Positions 15,245 through 26,100 of a stretch of 64,000 nt of DNA are shown in pieces. Under the pieces are notes generated by a model that was not told the origin of the DNA, did no database searches, and was given only the letters and a program-made list of their open reading frames with translations. Made by a program: the position numbers and the translations under genes. Origin of the DNA: Lachnospiraceae bacterium AM48-27BH (GTDB lineage: Bacteria; Bacillota; Clostridia; Lachnospirales; Lachnospiraceae); contig QUFC01000012.1 of NCBI GenBank assembly GCA_003478355.1, forward strand, positions 1-64,000, given 5' to 3'. Each line of letters opens with the position of its first letter. Position 1 is the stretch's first letter.

Positions 15245-15372
15245 TGCAAAAACCATTGTAAAATATCAAGGAAAAATCAATCACATGAAATCATTCTTTC
15301 AACATCTAAAATATTCCCAAAAGTGGAGAATGATATATATAGGAAAAATATTTATGGAGGTATTGTTGCTTT

Positions 15373-18300
15373 ATGGAAAAACTGAGAATGTATATGATGT
15401 TCAATTTGTCGATCTATGATGCATGGACAGACGAAGAAAGAAAAGTACATAGTATATATAAAAATGGTAAAAAAGCAGATAAGGAGCATTTAAGACGTCA
15501 GTATATTGAGACACTGGAAAAATTTACTGGACAACGAATCATTGAAGAATCAAAACTTTATCAAAAAGATAAGACTCCAAAACTCTATAAGTTAATAGCG
15601 GGATTTGAAAATGAAGCGGTAAGATTGTGTGATAGTTTTAGGACTTTTCTGTTCGATAAGAAAGATAATAATAAAAGACCGTTGGTTACGGAATTTATTA
15701 TCTTGGATTGCGATAATGAGATCATGAGAAATCAGATCATTGATAATGGAATAATGGTTAATGGTATCGAATATTTTGTATATTCTTCATCTGCAAATCA
15801 GCAAAAGAAAAAACAGGTATTACTCATGAGCAGAGACTTTTACAATAAAAATAGTAATAAATTGATGTGTGGCATTACAGTAGAAAAGATAAATCAGTAT
15901 GAAGATGCAAAAGGACATAGAGGATGTAACACGGGAAAATATATGGCGTATACATCGCTTCCGTTTTCCAAAAGTTCAAAGACTGGAATTCCAGTCAGTA
16001 TTGATGAAGTTATTGTGTTGCCGGAATTTGAAACGTTAGTTCAAGATAACGTAAATTATCTTGATATGGATACACAAGTCATTGAAAGAAAAACGATGAT
16101 GGTTCCTGTGAATCATATGGATGGTGCTGGTATATTTCTTCCTGGGGTATTGCCACAAAGCGCACAGATACGTGGTGGTTGGATAAAAGGAGCAGTGTTC
16201 CCATTTGACTTTAGACAATTTATTTTTGACAAGCAGCAGGAGGGAAGAATCGAACCAGGATCAGTAATAAAAGATGTCTGGGGAAGCGATGTTACTATAG
16301 ATTATATACGAGATCATGTGAAATTGATCTTAAATGGATCACAACTTAAAATGTGGAAATATTATGAGTCATGGGATCAATATAAAAAGGCATTTAAGGA
16401 AAATGGATTGGAATTATTAATAAATAATATGCTCCATTATCCGGAAACGGAAGAACCTGTGGTTCAATCGGCGTATCAGTTTTATCAGACAATTCCCCGT
16501 CAAAATATTACAGAGGAAAGAATTGAGAGATTGTGTCAAAGAACGGTTGATACTATAAAAGACTATCAGAAGAATCCCAATAAAATTATTGAGGTTATGG
16601 GAGCAGATGGGTTACAAGAACTTGACCCATATTGTGCTTCAGTTAAGTTATATCCGGCAATGGCAAATGATCCATATACCATGAGTCGAATAAAAAGCAA
16701 GGTACAGAAAATAAGAAAGATGGCGATGTCTGGAAAACCATTGATCCAAGGATTTTATAGTTATATTTGCCCAGATTTATATGCTGCCTGTGAATATTGG
16801 TTTTGTGGGGACAAGAATCCAGAAGGATTAATTCCAAGGAATCATGTGTATAATGCTTTTTATAGTCCGAAAAATGTTGAAGAAGTGTGTTGCTTAAGAA
16901 GCCCGCATTTATCTGATTGTGAACATGGAATCAGAACTTTGATTAAAAGTAAAGAATGTGAAAGATGGTTTAGTGGTATGGATACCGTGATAAGTACGCA
17001 TGACCTTCTGGTAAAAACATTGCAGGCCGATGTAGATGGTGATGAAACTTTAATCACGCCGGATCAGATGTTTATTGATTTACTGGATAGAAACAAAGTA
17101 CCGCTCTACTACGAGATGAAAAAAGCCGATCCTATGGAAGTAAATAATGAAAATATAAAGAAATGTCTATCATGCAGTTTTGAAAACTCTGTGATTGGAT
17201 ATATTTCTAATTCGTTGACAAAGCATTTAAACAAGCAAGAAGAACCAGATCTGGATTTTGTGCAGGTATTGACGGCATATAATAATTTTTGCATTGATAA
17301 TCCAAAATCTCAGTTTATGCCTACTTTAAAGGCGAAGTATCAAGATATGTTTGATGCTTTAAAAGAGGAAAAATATCCATGGTTCTTTAAGTATGCGAAA
17401 GATAAAAAAGTTGAAGCGTGTGAAAAGTATAATCATAAAGAGAAAAGCAACGTGAACCGGATAGTTAAATATATCATGAATCAAACGAGTAGTGGCAAAC
17501 TAAATGATAAAGAAAATGAGTCTGTAGAAAAGTTTAATCCACAATATTTTCAAAATAAGGAAATTGCGGTGGATAGGAAATCTAATCTCTATATAGATTT
17601 ATGGACTGAGTTGATTAGACTCAAAAGAATCAATACAAACAGGTTTAATCAATCCATTGAGAAATTATATAGAAATGATTCTACTAAGAAAAGTTTGCTT
17701 GGATATATACCATTTTATTGCTATTGCAACAAGTGTCTATTAGATATTGCCAATAAATATATATCAAAAGAAGATTTAGATATTAGAAATCTGGTGGCAT
17801 CGTATTTACTGGATATTGAGTATTTCCAAGAGGAAAATTTATTAACAAATAAAGATATTCTTTGGAATTGTTTCGGTGATATATTGTATGAAAATTTGAA
17901 AAGGAATAGATCCAAAAAGGAAGATAATGAGATGGTTCCGGTAAAAAGACTGGCGTATCAATCAAGATCGGAGAGTGAGCAACAAATTGAAGAGGAAATA
18001 TCAAGATTAGAAGAAAAGAATAGAGCCATTTCTAATGTGAATATAACCGAAAACGAGTATAGTTTTATTACCAGTTTGAAGTGTAGAAAAGGGTGTGAAC
18101 GTGATGTCTGGTTGCTCTATTTGATCCTGGTATTATATAAGCGTAAATTGGAATATTTAAAAACATATTCCGTTGATAGTATTCCAGAAGAAAATAAAAA
18201 GTATTTTAGAATCTATAAAAATAAAAGATATGGAAACATAACAAGAGCAAGCCTTGATCAGTGGATGGATAATTGCTCAGTTGCAGCAAAAGGATTAAAA

Positions 18301-18573
18301 CGATTAGAAAAAGCAGAACTAATTCGTATCGAGAAAAAAGTTAGGTATGATAAGATATATCCACTATTTATATCTGATATTGGAGACGATAAGCACATTC
18401 GTTTTGAAACGACAGAATATAATCCTATGATAGATTATTTTCGATATAATCCAGGTGAACGGACAGTGAAACAATGTGAGATTTGTAAAAAGTATTTTAT
18501 TGCGCCAGAAGGAAATTATAAAACGTGCGGAAAGGTGTGCCAAAGGAAGTTAGAATTAAGAAATAAAAATTAG
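15373..18573 (+). CDS. Single-chain RNA polymerase of the eukaryotic-RdRP/YonO-like family
   Basis: A 1066-residue protein. Two double-psi beta-barrel hallmarks are visible. Around residues 249-273, MDGAGIF...Q.R.GWIKG matches the first barrel of eukaryotic RNAi polymerases. At residues 551-557, QADVDGD contains the catalytic DxDGD triad (D553, D555, D557). LRSPHLSD (508-515) matches the conserved segment before it. Relatives are the QDE-1/RDR enzymes of eukaryotes and, in phages, SP-beta YonO and crAss-phage virion polymerases, which transcribe DNA. A winged-helix-like stretch (about 960-1005) and a C-terminal zinc knuckle (CEICKKYF, then CGKVCQRK) follow. ATG 15373 sits 11 bases after GGAGGT. 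The tail-type genes follow in the same direction after a terminator, so it may drive them or be carried in the virion (inference). Confidence 0.82.
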   Translation: MEKLRMYMMFNLSIYDAWTDEERKVHSIYKNGKKADKEHLRRQYIETLEKFTGQRIIEESKLYQKDKTPKLYKLIAGFENEAVRLCDSFRTFLFDKKDNNKRPLVTEFIILDCDNEIMRNQIIDNGIMVNGIEYFVYSSSANQQKKKQVLLMSRDFYNKNSNKLMCGITVEKINQYEDAKGHRGCNTGKYMAYTSLPFSKSSKTGIPVSIDEVIVLPEFETLVQDNVNYLDMDTQVIERKTMMVPVNHMDGAGIFLPGVLPQSAQIRGGWIKGAVFPFDFRQFIFDKQQEGRIEPGSVIKDVWGSDVTIDYIRDHVKLILNGSQLKMWKYYESWDQYKKAFKENGLELLINNMLHYPETEEPVVQSAYQFYQTIPRQNITEERIERLCQRTVDTIKDYQKNPNKIIEVMGADGLQELDPYCASVKLYPAMANDPYTMSRIKSKVQKIRKMAMSGKPLIQGFYSYICPDLYAACEYWFCGDKNPEGLIPRNHVYNAFYSPKNVEEVCCLRSPHLSDCEHGIRTLIKSKECERWFSGMDTVISTHDLLVKTLQADVDGDETLITPDQMFIDLLDRNKVPLYYEMKKADPMEVNNENIKKCLSCSFENSVIGYISNSLTKHLNKQEEPDLDFVQVLTAYNNFCIDNPKSQFMPTLKAKYQDMFDALKEEKYPWFFKYAKDKKVEACEKYNHKEKSNVNRIVKYIMNQTSSGKLNDKENESVEKFNPQYFQNKEIAVDRKSNLYIDLWTELIRLKRINTNRFNQSIEKLYRNDSTKKSLLGYIPFYCYCNKCLLDIANKYISKEDLDIRNLVASYLLDIEYFQEENLLTNKDILWNCFGDILYENLKRNRSKKEDNEMVPVKRLAYQSRSESEQQIEEEISRLEEKNRAISNVNITENEYSFITSLKCRKGCERDVWLLYLILVLYKRKLEYLKTYSVDSIPEENKKYFRIYKNKRYGNITRASLDQWMDNCSVAAKGLKRLEKAELIRIEKKVRYDKIYPLFISDIGDDKHIRFETTEYNPMIDYFRYNPGERTVKQCEICKKYFIAPEGNYKTCGKVCQRKLELRNKN

Positions 18574-18591
18574 GAGTTTTGCTCAGAAAAG

Positions 18592-18641
18592 GATATGTGG
18601 TAAAATACCGGAAAAATAGGTGTTTGCCGCATATCTTTTTT
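18592..18641 (+). terminator. Terminator after the RNA polymerase gene
   Basis: GATATGTGG (18592-18600) pairs with CCGCATATC (18627-18635, one wobble) and is followed by TTTTTT. It isolates the polymerase gene from the tail-type operon. Confidence 0.65.
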
Positions 18642-18750
18642 AAATCGCCGATTTAGTCATAGAGATAGGAAACACGTACTAAAACTTTTGTTTCCGTCAC
18701 ATATAATTATGAAAATAGTTTATAAAAATATAAAGGAGAAAACAATAAAA

Positions 18751-18978
18751 ATGAGTGACTTAAGACAGATGGTAAGTATGTATTTAAGGACGAATGGAAT
18801 TAAAACGAAATTTTTTGCGCAGTATATCGAATGCGATTATGCAAGGTGTGTAAAGTGTTTAAAAGGTGAAGGGAAATTTACTTCTGGGGAGATTAGAAAG
18901 ATTTATGATTTCCTGGATGGAAAACATTTAGTTCCGATGGACCAGATTATTAAGGAGGGGACAGCGGTTGAAGATTGA
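18751..18978 (+). CDS. Small HTH-like protein at the head of the tail-type operon
   Basis: A 75-residue protein from ATG 18751 (MSDLRQMVSMYLRTNGIKTK), behind AAAGGAG. It has a Cro/XRE-like helix pattern (FFAQYIECDYARCVKCLKGE, then FTSGEIRKIYDFLDG) and may regulate the operon. Upstream in-frame starts (from 18688) lack ribosome sites. The call as DNA-binding is tentative. Confidence 0.5.
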   Translation: MSDLRQMVSMYLRTNGIKTKFFAQYIECDYARCVKCLKGEGKFTSGEIRKIYDFLDGKHLVPMDQIIKEGTAVED

Positions 18979-19150
18979 ATTGGATGAAAGAAGCAGGAAA
19001 TATTTAGTACAAATTTTGGAAAAAAGAAGTTATGAGATCACGGACCTAAAGGAATTGGCTATGGTCAATGAAGTTCTGAAAATATTGGGCCAGGAGTCTA
19101 GGACTTGGCTAGAATCTTATCTTACGGAGAGTGACAATGAGACTAAATAG
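18968..19150 (+). CDS. Small hypothetical protein, TTG start
   Basis: A 60-residue acidic helical protein; TTG 18968 follows AAGGAGGGGAC and overlaps the previous gene by 11 bases. Its end overlaps the next start. No domain known. Confidence 0.55.
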   Translation: MKIELDERSRKYLVQILEKRSYEITDLKELAMVNEVLKILGQESRTWLESYLTESDNETK

Positions 19151-19283
19151 GGGCGATACAATCAAAGCAGTAATCATGTCAACCGTTTATTTGTGTCCTG
19201 CTGCCGATCCGGGCAAGTATGATTATAGCTGGGACGAAGTAAAGGAATATTATAAAGATGTTGAGATTATGGGAAAGAGGTAA
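19137..19283 (+). CDS. Small hypothetical protein (48 aa)
   Basis: A 49-codon frame from ATG 19137, overlapping the previous stop by 14 bases, with ACGGAGAG upstream. The product begins MRLNRGDTIKAVIMSTVYLC and contains SWDEVKEYYKDVEIMGK. The tight packing with the neighbours (3 bases before the next ATG) supports it as real. Unknown function. Confidence 0.5.
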   Translation: MRLNRGDTIKAVIMSTVYLCPAADPGKYDYSWDEVKEYYKDVEIMGKR

Positions 19284-19286
19284 GTT

Positions 19287-19628
19287 ATGGAAGAACAATA
19301 TACAAGACGAGAAATATCCTACGCATTGAGCGCATTAACGGATGTAGAGTATGAGATTATCAAGGATATGAAGATCGATGGCATTTATAAGGCATTGAGT
19401 AGCCGAGAAAATTTAGATCAAAGTTTGGACTTATGCAGACAGGTAGTGCAGCAGTACGAAGATACCGTTGCTGTGTATAAAGCCAGGATGAATACATTGG
19501 AAAAATTGAACACCATTCTTGCCGCCTATAAAGAGCATGTGGAAAAAATGAACGCCAGCAATAAAATTAAAAATGAGAGAGAACGGATTCAGAATTTTTA
19601 CAATGTGGCTCATGTGCCATTAGCATAG
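19287..19628 (+). CDS. Coiled-coil hypothetical protein
   Basis: A 113-residue helical protein with ATG 19287 behind GGGAAAGAGG. Residues 45-100 form a heptad-rich helix. In tail operons this place often holds tail-assembly chaperones; no frameshift signal typical of those is visible. Function unknown. Confidence 0.55.
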   Translation: MEEQYTRREISYALSALTDVEYEIIKDMKIDGIYKALSSRENLDQSLDLCRQVVQQYEDTVAVYKARMNTLEKLNTILAAYKEHVEKMNASNKIKNERERIQNFYNVAHVPLA

Positions 19629-19640
19629 AAGGAACACGCC

Positions 19641-20108
19641 ATGGATCTAAAAAAGCAGTTACAAAAACTGGATGTGTCGAAGTTGAAAACAGTGGGCGGG
19701 GATACAGTGGAAAAAGAATTAAAACGCCATGCGAGGTTCTTGGCAAACTGCATTATGCACCGCCTGGATCAAGTGTATGATTCCTACGAGCCAAAAGTAT
19801 ATAATCGGACATATGATCTGTACAACTCAGTTTATGTGGATGATAAGGTCTTTGCCGAGGTATCCAGCACCGGAGCATCATTATCAATAAAGGTATGCTT
19901 CGATGCTGGGGCGTGGCATCAAGGATTAGGCGGGAAAAAAGTAAATACCGCAGTCCTGTTAAATGAGGGCTGGCAAACTCACGGGGCATTTGCAAATGTC
20001 CCTTATTTTGGGTTTAGAGAGCCGACACATTTTATCGAGTTGGCAGTAGAAGATTATAAACGTGGCGTTCCAAAGCCATTTGACGTTAAAATTAATAAGG
20101 ATTACTAG
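19641..20108 (+). CDS. HK97 gp10-like tail/neck component
   Basis: A 155-residue protein resembling the HK97 gp10 group of tail-completion proteins: an N-terminal helix, the RTYDLYNSVYVDD segment (about residues 56-68), and LLNEGWQTHG (about 107-116) with an aromatic-rich PYFGFREPTHF after it. Such proteins join head and tail in siphophages. It sits just before the tape-measure gene. The match is by pattern and gene order and is moderate. Confidence 0.5.
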   Translation: MDLKKQLQKLDVSKLKTVGGDTVEKELKRHARFLANCIMHRLDQVYDSYEPKVYNRTYDLYNSVYVDDKVFAEVSSTGASLSIKVCFDAGAWHQGLGGKKVNTAVLLNEGWQTHGAFANVPYFGFREPTHFIELAVEDYKRGVPKPFDVKINKDY

Positions 20109-20119
20109 GAGGACAAGCA

Positions 20120-23100
20120 ATGAGTAATGTAGATATTTCCTTGTCTGCTGGACTTAGTATAGAAGAGTCCTATGAGCAGATAAGATCAGATATAGCACAA
20201 ATTCAAAAGAGACTGGATGCAGCAGGAATTAAGATCAATCTGACTGCTGAAGTCGATACGGAATTGAAAAAGAGCCTGGAAAAACTGGGCAATACGAAAG
20301 AACCGGCAGTAGTTGGCAAGAAGCTGGGCGATGTCCTGGCATCAAATATTATCAACGAATTTAGCATTAAATCTAAGGATGCACAACGCCAGATCAAGAC
20401 CTATATGGGGCAAATCTATAATATGACCGTAGGCGAGTTGAAAACTGGCAATGATAATCCGCAGTTATTAAATGTATTCAATCAACTTGGCGAAGTTGTA
20501 AAGAACAACGCCAACATCTTACAATCCCGTATGGGCATCTATGATAGTTTCTATCAATATTTCAAGGGCATCAATAAAATAAAAATTCCCGATGTAGTAA
20601 GAACTGACCTGGGCAAAGACTGGAACAGTATGCGTCTTACATCGGCAAAGACCTTTACAACTGGAAATGGTATCGAGTTGGATTCCATTTACCAGGAGAT
20701 GTCTAGTAAGTTTAAAGATTTGTTCTCTGGGACCACCGATCAGACCCAGCAGTTCCGGGAGATCGTAACCGCTTTAAGAGCATACCGGGCAGACGTTGAT
20801 AAATTGGAACCGATCGACCCGGCAAAAGTGACTGGTTTTGAAGATAGCGTGTGGGATTCCCTGGTGTCAAACTTAGGTGTCCTTCGAAATCAGATCAAAG
20901 CACAGTTACCAGAGATCGAAGCAGAGGTTGAACGTTCCGCCGAAAATATCAAGAAGTCTTTGCTGGATATTGATGTATCATTTGATGGCGGCGATGTAAG
21001 TAAATTGACCGAAGAAGCAAAGAACTACTTTAAATCCATTTCAGGTATTGAAGATAAGGATATCAACCTACAGTTTTTCAAGAATGCCAACGAGGATATT
21101 ACCTCTTTCAATGCCACGATTGACCGGGGGCAAGGAATCTTAGAGAAATATAGTTTTTCCATGAACAATCTGGGACAATATGTTTATAATGGCGGTTCCA
21201 TTATTGATAAGTCTGGCAAAGAGTTCTCGGAAGTTACTGTGAAAGCAGCAGAATTCCAATCAAAATTAGAGTCATTAAAGTCTACATATAACGATTTTCT
21301 TAGTGGCACATCAGCCGAAAATCCATTTAAAGCATTAGTTGAGGGCATTGATTTTAACAATATTACCGATAAAGAGTCACTGGACACTATGGCGGCAAAG
21401 TTCCGACAGGCTACCGAGATGGCGAAAGCATTCAACACCGAATTATCTCAAAGTGGGGCAGGTCAGAAGCTATCTCAGTATTTAAAAGAACTTCCAGCAG
21501 ACATTGATTATTTGGAAGAAAAATTCCGTGGCGCAAATTTCAAAATCCCGGACGATGTAGCTCAGTCATTCCGGGCTATGCGGGAACAAATCACCCAGAT
21601 CGAGCAGACAAGCGATCCGTCTAAAAAGATCCAACTTTATAATCAGCTTACCGATCAACTGAACAAAGTTACTCAAAAATATAAGCAGATGGCATTAGAG
21701 GAAAAGAACGCCGCAAATAATACGAAGTTGCAGGCCAATAAAAATCTGTTTAGCACAAATCTGGATACCTGGATGAATAAGAATACCTCTGCTGCCAAAG
21801 TATTTTCCGAGAGATTAGCTGATATTAAATCCAGACTTGCCAGTGCTGATGCAACCGAGTTTACTCATTTGGAAAATGAATTTAAGGCAATCCAATCGGA
21901 AGCAACCCAGATGGGACTTACCGGAAGTAATGCGGTGAAGGCCATGAAGTCTGAGTTTGATCGTGCAGTGACTAGCGTTGTATCTTTGACTGCTGCGTTC
22001 CATGCCTTTAAAAGAATGGTCAGCACTGCGAAAGAATTGGATGATTCCTTATTTAACCTGCAAGTTGCAACCGGAAAGACTAGAGAGGAAACCAAAGGTC
22101 TGCTGGATACCTACAACCAGATGGCGGGGAAACTAGGGGCAACCACAGAACAGGTAGCAGAAGCGGCCAATGATTGGCTAAGAACGGGACGTAGTTTAGA
22201 TGAAACCAACGAACTTATTAAGGATTCCATGATTCTGAGTAAGATCGGTATGATTGATACTGGCGATGCTACTCAATATCTGGTATCGGCCCTGAACGGC
22301 TATAAACTGTCAGCGGAATCAGCCCTGGAAGTGATCTCCAAACTGAGTAACGTTGATATGAACGCCGCAGTATCAGCCGGAGGAATTGCAGAAGCCATGT
22401 CAAGAACGGCTACATCAGCGGATCAAGCGGGCGTAAGCATTGATCGTTTAATTGGCATGATCGCTACGATGAAAGATGTTTCCCAAGCATCAGACGAGCG
22501 TGTTGGTACTGCTATTAAATCCATTGTATCAAGGTATTCCCAGGTCAAGACCAACAAATTAGTCGATTATGAATCTGGCGAGGATTTGTCAAATGTTGAA
22601 AAGGCATTAAAGAAAGTCGGTGTGCAAATTCGTGATAATCTGACTGATTTCCGTGATCTGGATGATGTACTGGGGGAATTGGCAAAGAAATACAATGATC
22701 TGAATGACGTGGAGAAGAATGGTATTGCAACCGCATTATTTGGAACCCAGCAAGGGGAGATGGGTAAAGTGCTTTTATCCAACTGGGATAAGGTGCAGGA
22801 ATTGACAAAAATATCCGCTGATTCTTCTACCGAAGCGTTGGACAAGTTCTCGGCATATACCGATACTTTACAGGCACATATCAATTCCTTGACCGCATCA
22901 TATGAGCATCTGGCATCTGTAGTGGCAGACAGTGAGTTTTTAAAAGGTGCAGCGGACGCAGCATCTGGATTCCTGGACGTGATCTCTGCAGTGACTGATA
23001 AACTGGGAGTTTTAAGTGTGGCAACGGGCGCAATTACTGGGGGTGCGGCACTGAAAGGTGTGAATCTTGGATTATTTGGTAATAACGGGGCAGACATCAC

Positions 23101-26100
23101 ATTCCTTGGCAAGACCGTGCAAGAGATGGAAGCAGCATCAGCAGCGGGAGAAAAGTTCGGCGGCATATTTACAAAGTCCGTGAAGGAACCTATTGTAAAT
23201 GCTCAGTCTGTGATCGCCAATTATAATAAGTTGGCGCAGAAGCAAGCGGTTAGCCAACAGGCAATCAATAATCTGACTGATGATTTTAATATGCGGAAAT
23301 ATCTGAGTGGCCTTAAAGGTGCAGAAGCAGGAATGGAAGGCTATACGGCAAGCTTTAAGATGTCTGAAGCGGCTACGTTACGTCTGAAATTGGAGACTGT
23401 GGCACTAAATATGGCACTAAATATGGCAATTACGGCGGGTATTACTGCTGCAATCTGGGCAATAGGTAAGGCTTATGATACCGTAGCAAACCGAGTAAAA
23501 AACCTACGTGAATCAGCAGAAGAATCAGCACAGACCTATGAAGATCTGAAATCTGACATTGAAAATATCAATGATGAAATGAAAACAACTGCTTCTCGCA
23601 TTGATGAACTGAATAAGAAAGACCACTTATCTTTTGTGGAGCAGGAAGAACTTCAAAAGTTAAAGGATACCAATGAAGAACTGGAACGTCAGCTTAAAAA
23701 TAAGCAGGCTCTAGCAAATGCGGAAAAAGATGAAGCCCGTGAGAAAGCATTAAAATATTTCAATTCCTATGCAGATGTTCAACCAACAAGATATCTTGGT
23801 TGGGATATGTCCCAGGTAGAAGCTAAAAATGAAAGATATGGTCATGTAGAAGGGGGTGTATACACTGGCAATCAAGCAGAAGTTGCAATGCAGCAAGCCA
23901 AAGATTACCTGGCATTGTTAGAAGAACAGAAGCAAGTCGAAAAAGATATTCTGGAATTCCAGATGAATCATCCACAGAACTATGAAAACATGGATGAATA
24001 CCAGAATCTCATTCAGCATGGGAATGCTCTAAAGAGTCAGATTGATGTATTAAAGACTTCTGTTACTGAGTTCATGACTGATTTTAGTAAATTGGATTCA
24101 AGTCTTGATCCAGAAAAAGATCAGGCACTTCTTAGTCTAATCACAGAATTTTCTAATTTGTATCAGCAAATCTTCAGCGGTGGGGAAACACCGACACAAT
24201 CCTTTGATGATGTTTGGAATAGCAACAGTTTTCAGTCTGCCAAAACTGAACTAGAAAAGATGGCGAAAGCAGGAACTCTGGACCAGAAGACATTATCTAA
24301 TAATGAAAAGTACAAAGAACTGCTGGACGCAACTGGGAAAACGGCAAAAGAAACCTGTGATCATATTTACTCTCTTGTAGAGGCGGAAGGTGAAACAGGA
24401 ACGAGTTCTGGTAAACCATTTTCTAAGCAAGAAATGATTTCTCAAATCAATGGTCTTTCTGAAGGTTTTGAAGAACTAGATAAGATCATGAATTCTATGA
24501 AGGATACAAAATCTCCATTCGATTATTCGATTCTGGATGATAAGAAATTCAATGACAATTTTAGTAAGCTAGGCGATGCATATACTGATTTTGTGGAAAA
24601 GATTGCAAGTTCTCCAAAGGATGTAAAGGGTTGTCAAAGTGCATTTGATAATTTAGCAACTGCTTTTGTTAACAATAGTGGAATTCTAAATGGCTTATCA
24701 GAAGATACTGCTACTTTAACAACCGATATGTTAAAAAATATGGGCGTTGCCAATGCCGAGGAAGTTGTTATGGCGGCTCTTGGTCAGAAGAAGGCGGCAG
24801 CTGCTGCAGAAACAAAAAATCTCGCAGATATGTCCGATGAAGAAATTGATGCTTTTCTAACTGAACAAGGAGCTACCGCAGATACCATCGATGCATTTAA
24901 GGCTTATGTTGCAGAAAAACAATTGGCTAATTTCGCCATTGATCCAAACGGTGATATCGAAGCATTAAATGCTATCATGGTTAAACTTGGTGCGGCTGGT
25001 AATGCATGGAAGAATTACTATCGGTACAAAAAGGACTTAGATGCTATCAACAACGGCGAGGTTTATACTGTTGCTGGCACTAAAATGTACAAGTATACCG
25101 ACGTAGATGGCCGTACACATCATATATCTGAAAATGGTAAGAAACAATTAGAGGATCTGACTTCTAGCCAGTACAATTCCGTTATGAATGAGCTAAAAAC
25201 TGGTTCTGATTTAAAATTAGCTCATTATTCTGGCGGTCCAAAGACCAATAAAGAATCTTCTTCCGGCTCTTCCAAGAAAGAAAATAAGGAAGAAAAAGAA
25301 ACCTTTGACTGGACAGAGCGCAAATTAGAGATTATCGCCAATCAGCATGACAAGATCAACGATTACATCTCCAACGAGACAAAATCTATTGAGGGTCAAC
25401 AGGCGGCACTTTCCGAGATCATTTCTCTGGATCAGCAGAAAATGGAAGTTCTCAAGCAGCAGATCGAGGTCTATAAGCAATACTGGCTCAAAGCTCTTTC
25501 CGAGATTGACGAGGAACAACTGAAAATCTACGGCAACGGCATGAGCAAGGATGACCTTATCAGCAAGATCACTAACGGTTCTCTGGATATCCAAGATTTT
25601 GTACTTCCAGAGGGTGCTACTGATGCACAAGAAACCGCCTATAAGAAACTAGTTGAAGGTATCAAAAACGCCCAGTCAGCATATCAGGACGTTGAGGACA
25701 CCGAAAAGAAATTGGACGACACCGAACAGGATATTGCCGACCATCAGAAAGAACGCTACGAGAAACGCATTGAGCAGATCGAAGCGGAAAATGATGCGCT
25801 GAAATCCCGCCAAGATATCATCCAGGCTGATCTTGACCTTCTTGAAGCGTCCGGCGGTATTGAACTGGAAGGGATGTACCAGGAACTCATCGATCTGTCC
25901 AAGCAGCAAATGAGTCTGTACGAGGAAGAAGCTGCGGCGGCCAGAGATCGTATGTCCGAAGTCGAAGCGGGTTCCACCGAGTATTACCAGTTAGAGTCTA
26001 AGATTAATGACTGTACGCAGAGTATCAAGGAATGCCAGAAGGAACAAGCGGAATGGCAGGAAACCATTAAGCGTCTGCCGATTGAGCGTATCCAGAAGTA

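Noticed and set aside
15373..18573. Viral-type RdRP or reverse transcriptase
   Set aside because: No palm-domain GDD or YxDD motif; the DVDGD and Q.R.GWIKG blocks belong to the double-psi-barrel family.
22567..23166. 199-codon frame antisense to the tape-measure gene
   Set aside because: A shadow of the strongly supported plus-strand gene, with Ser/Pro/Ala bias typical of antisense reading.
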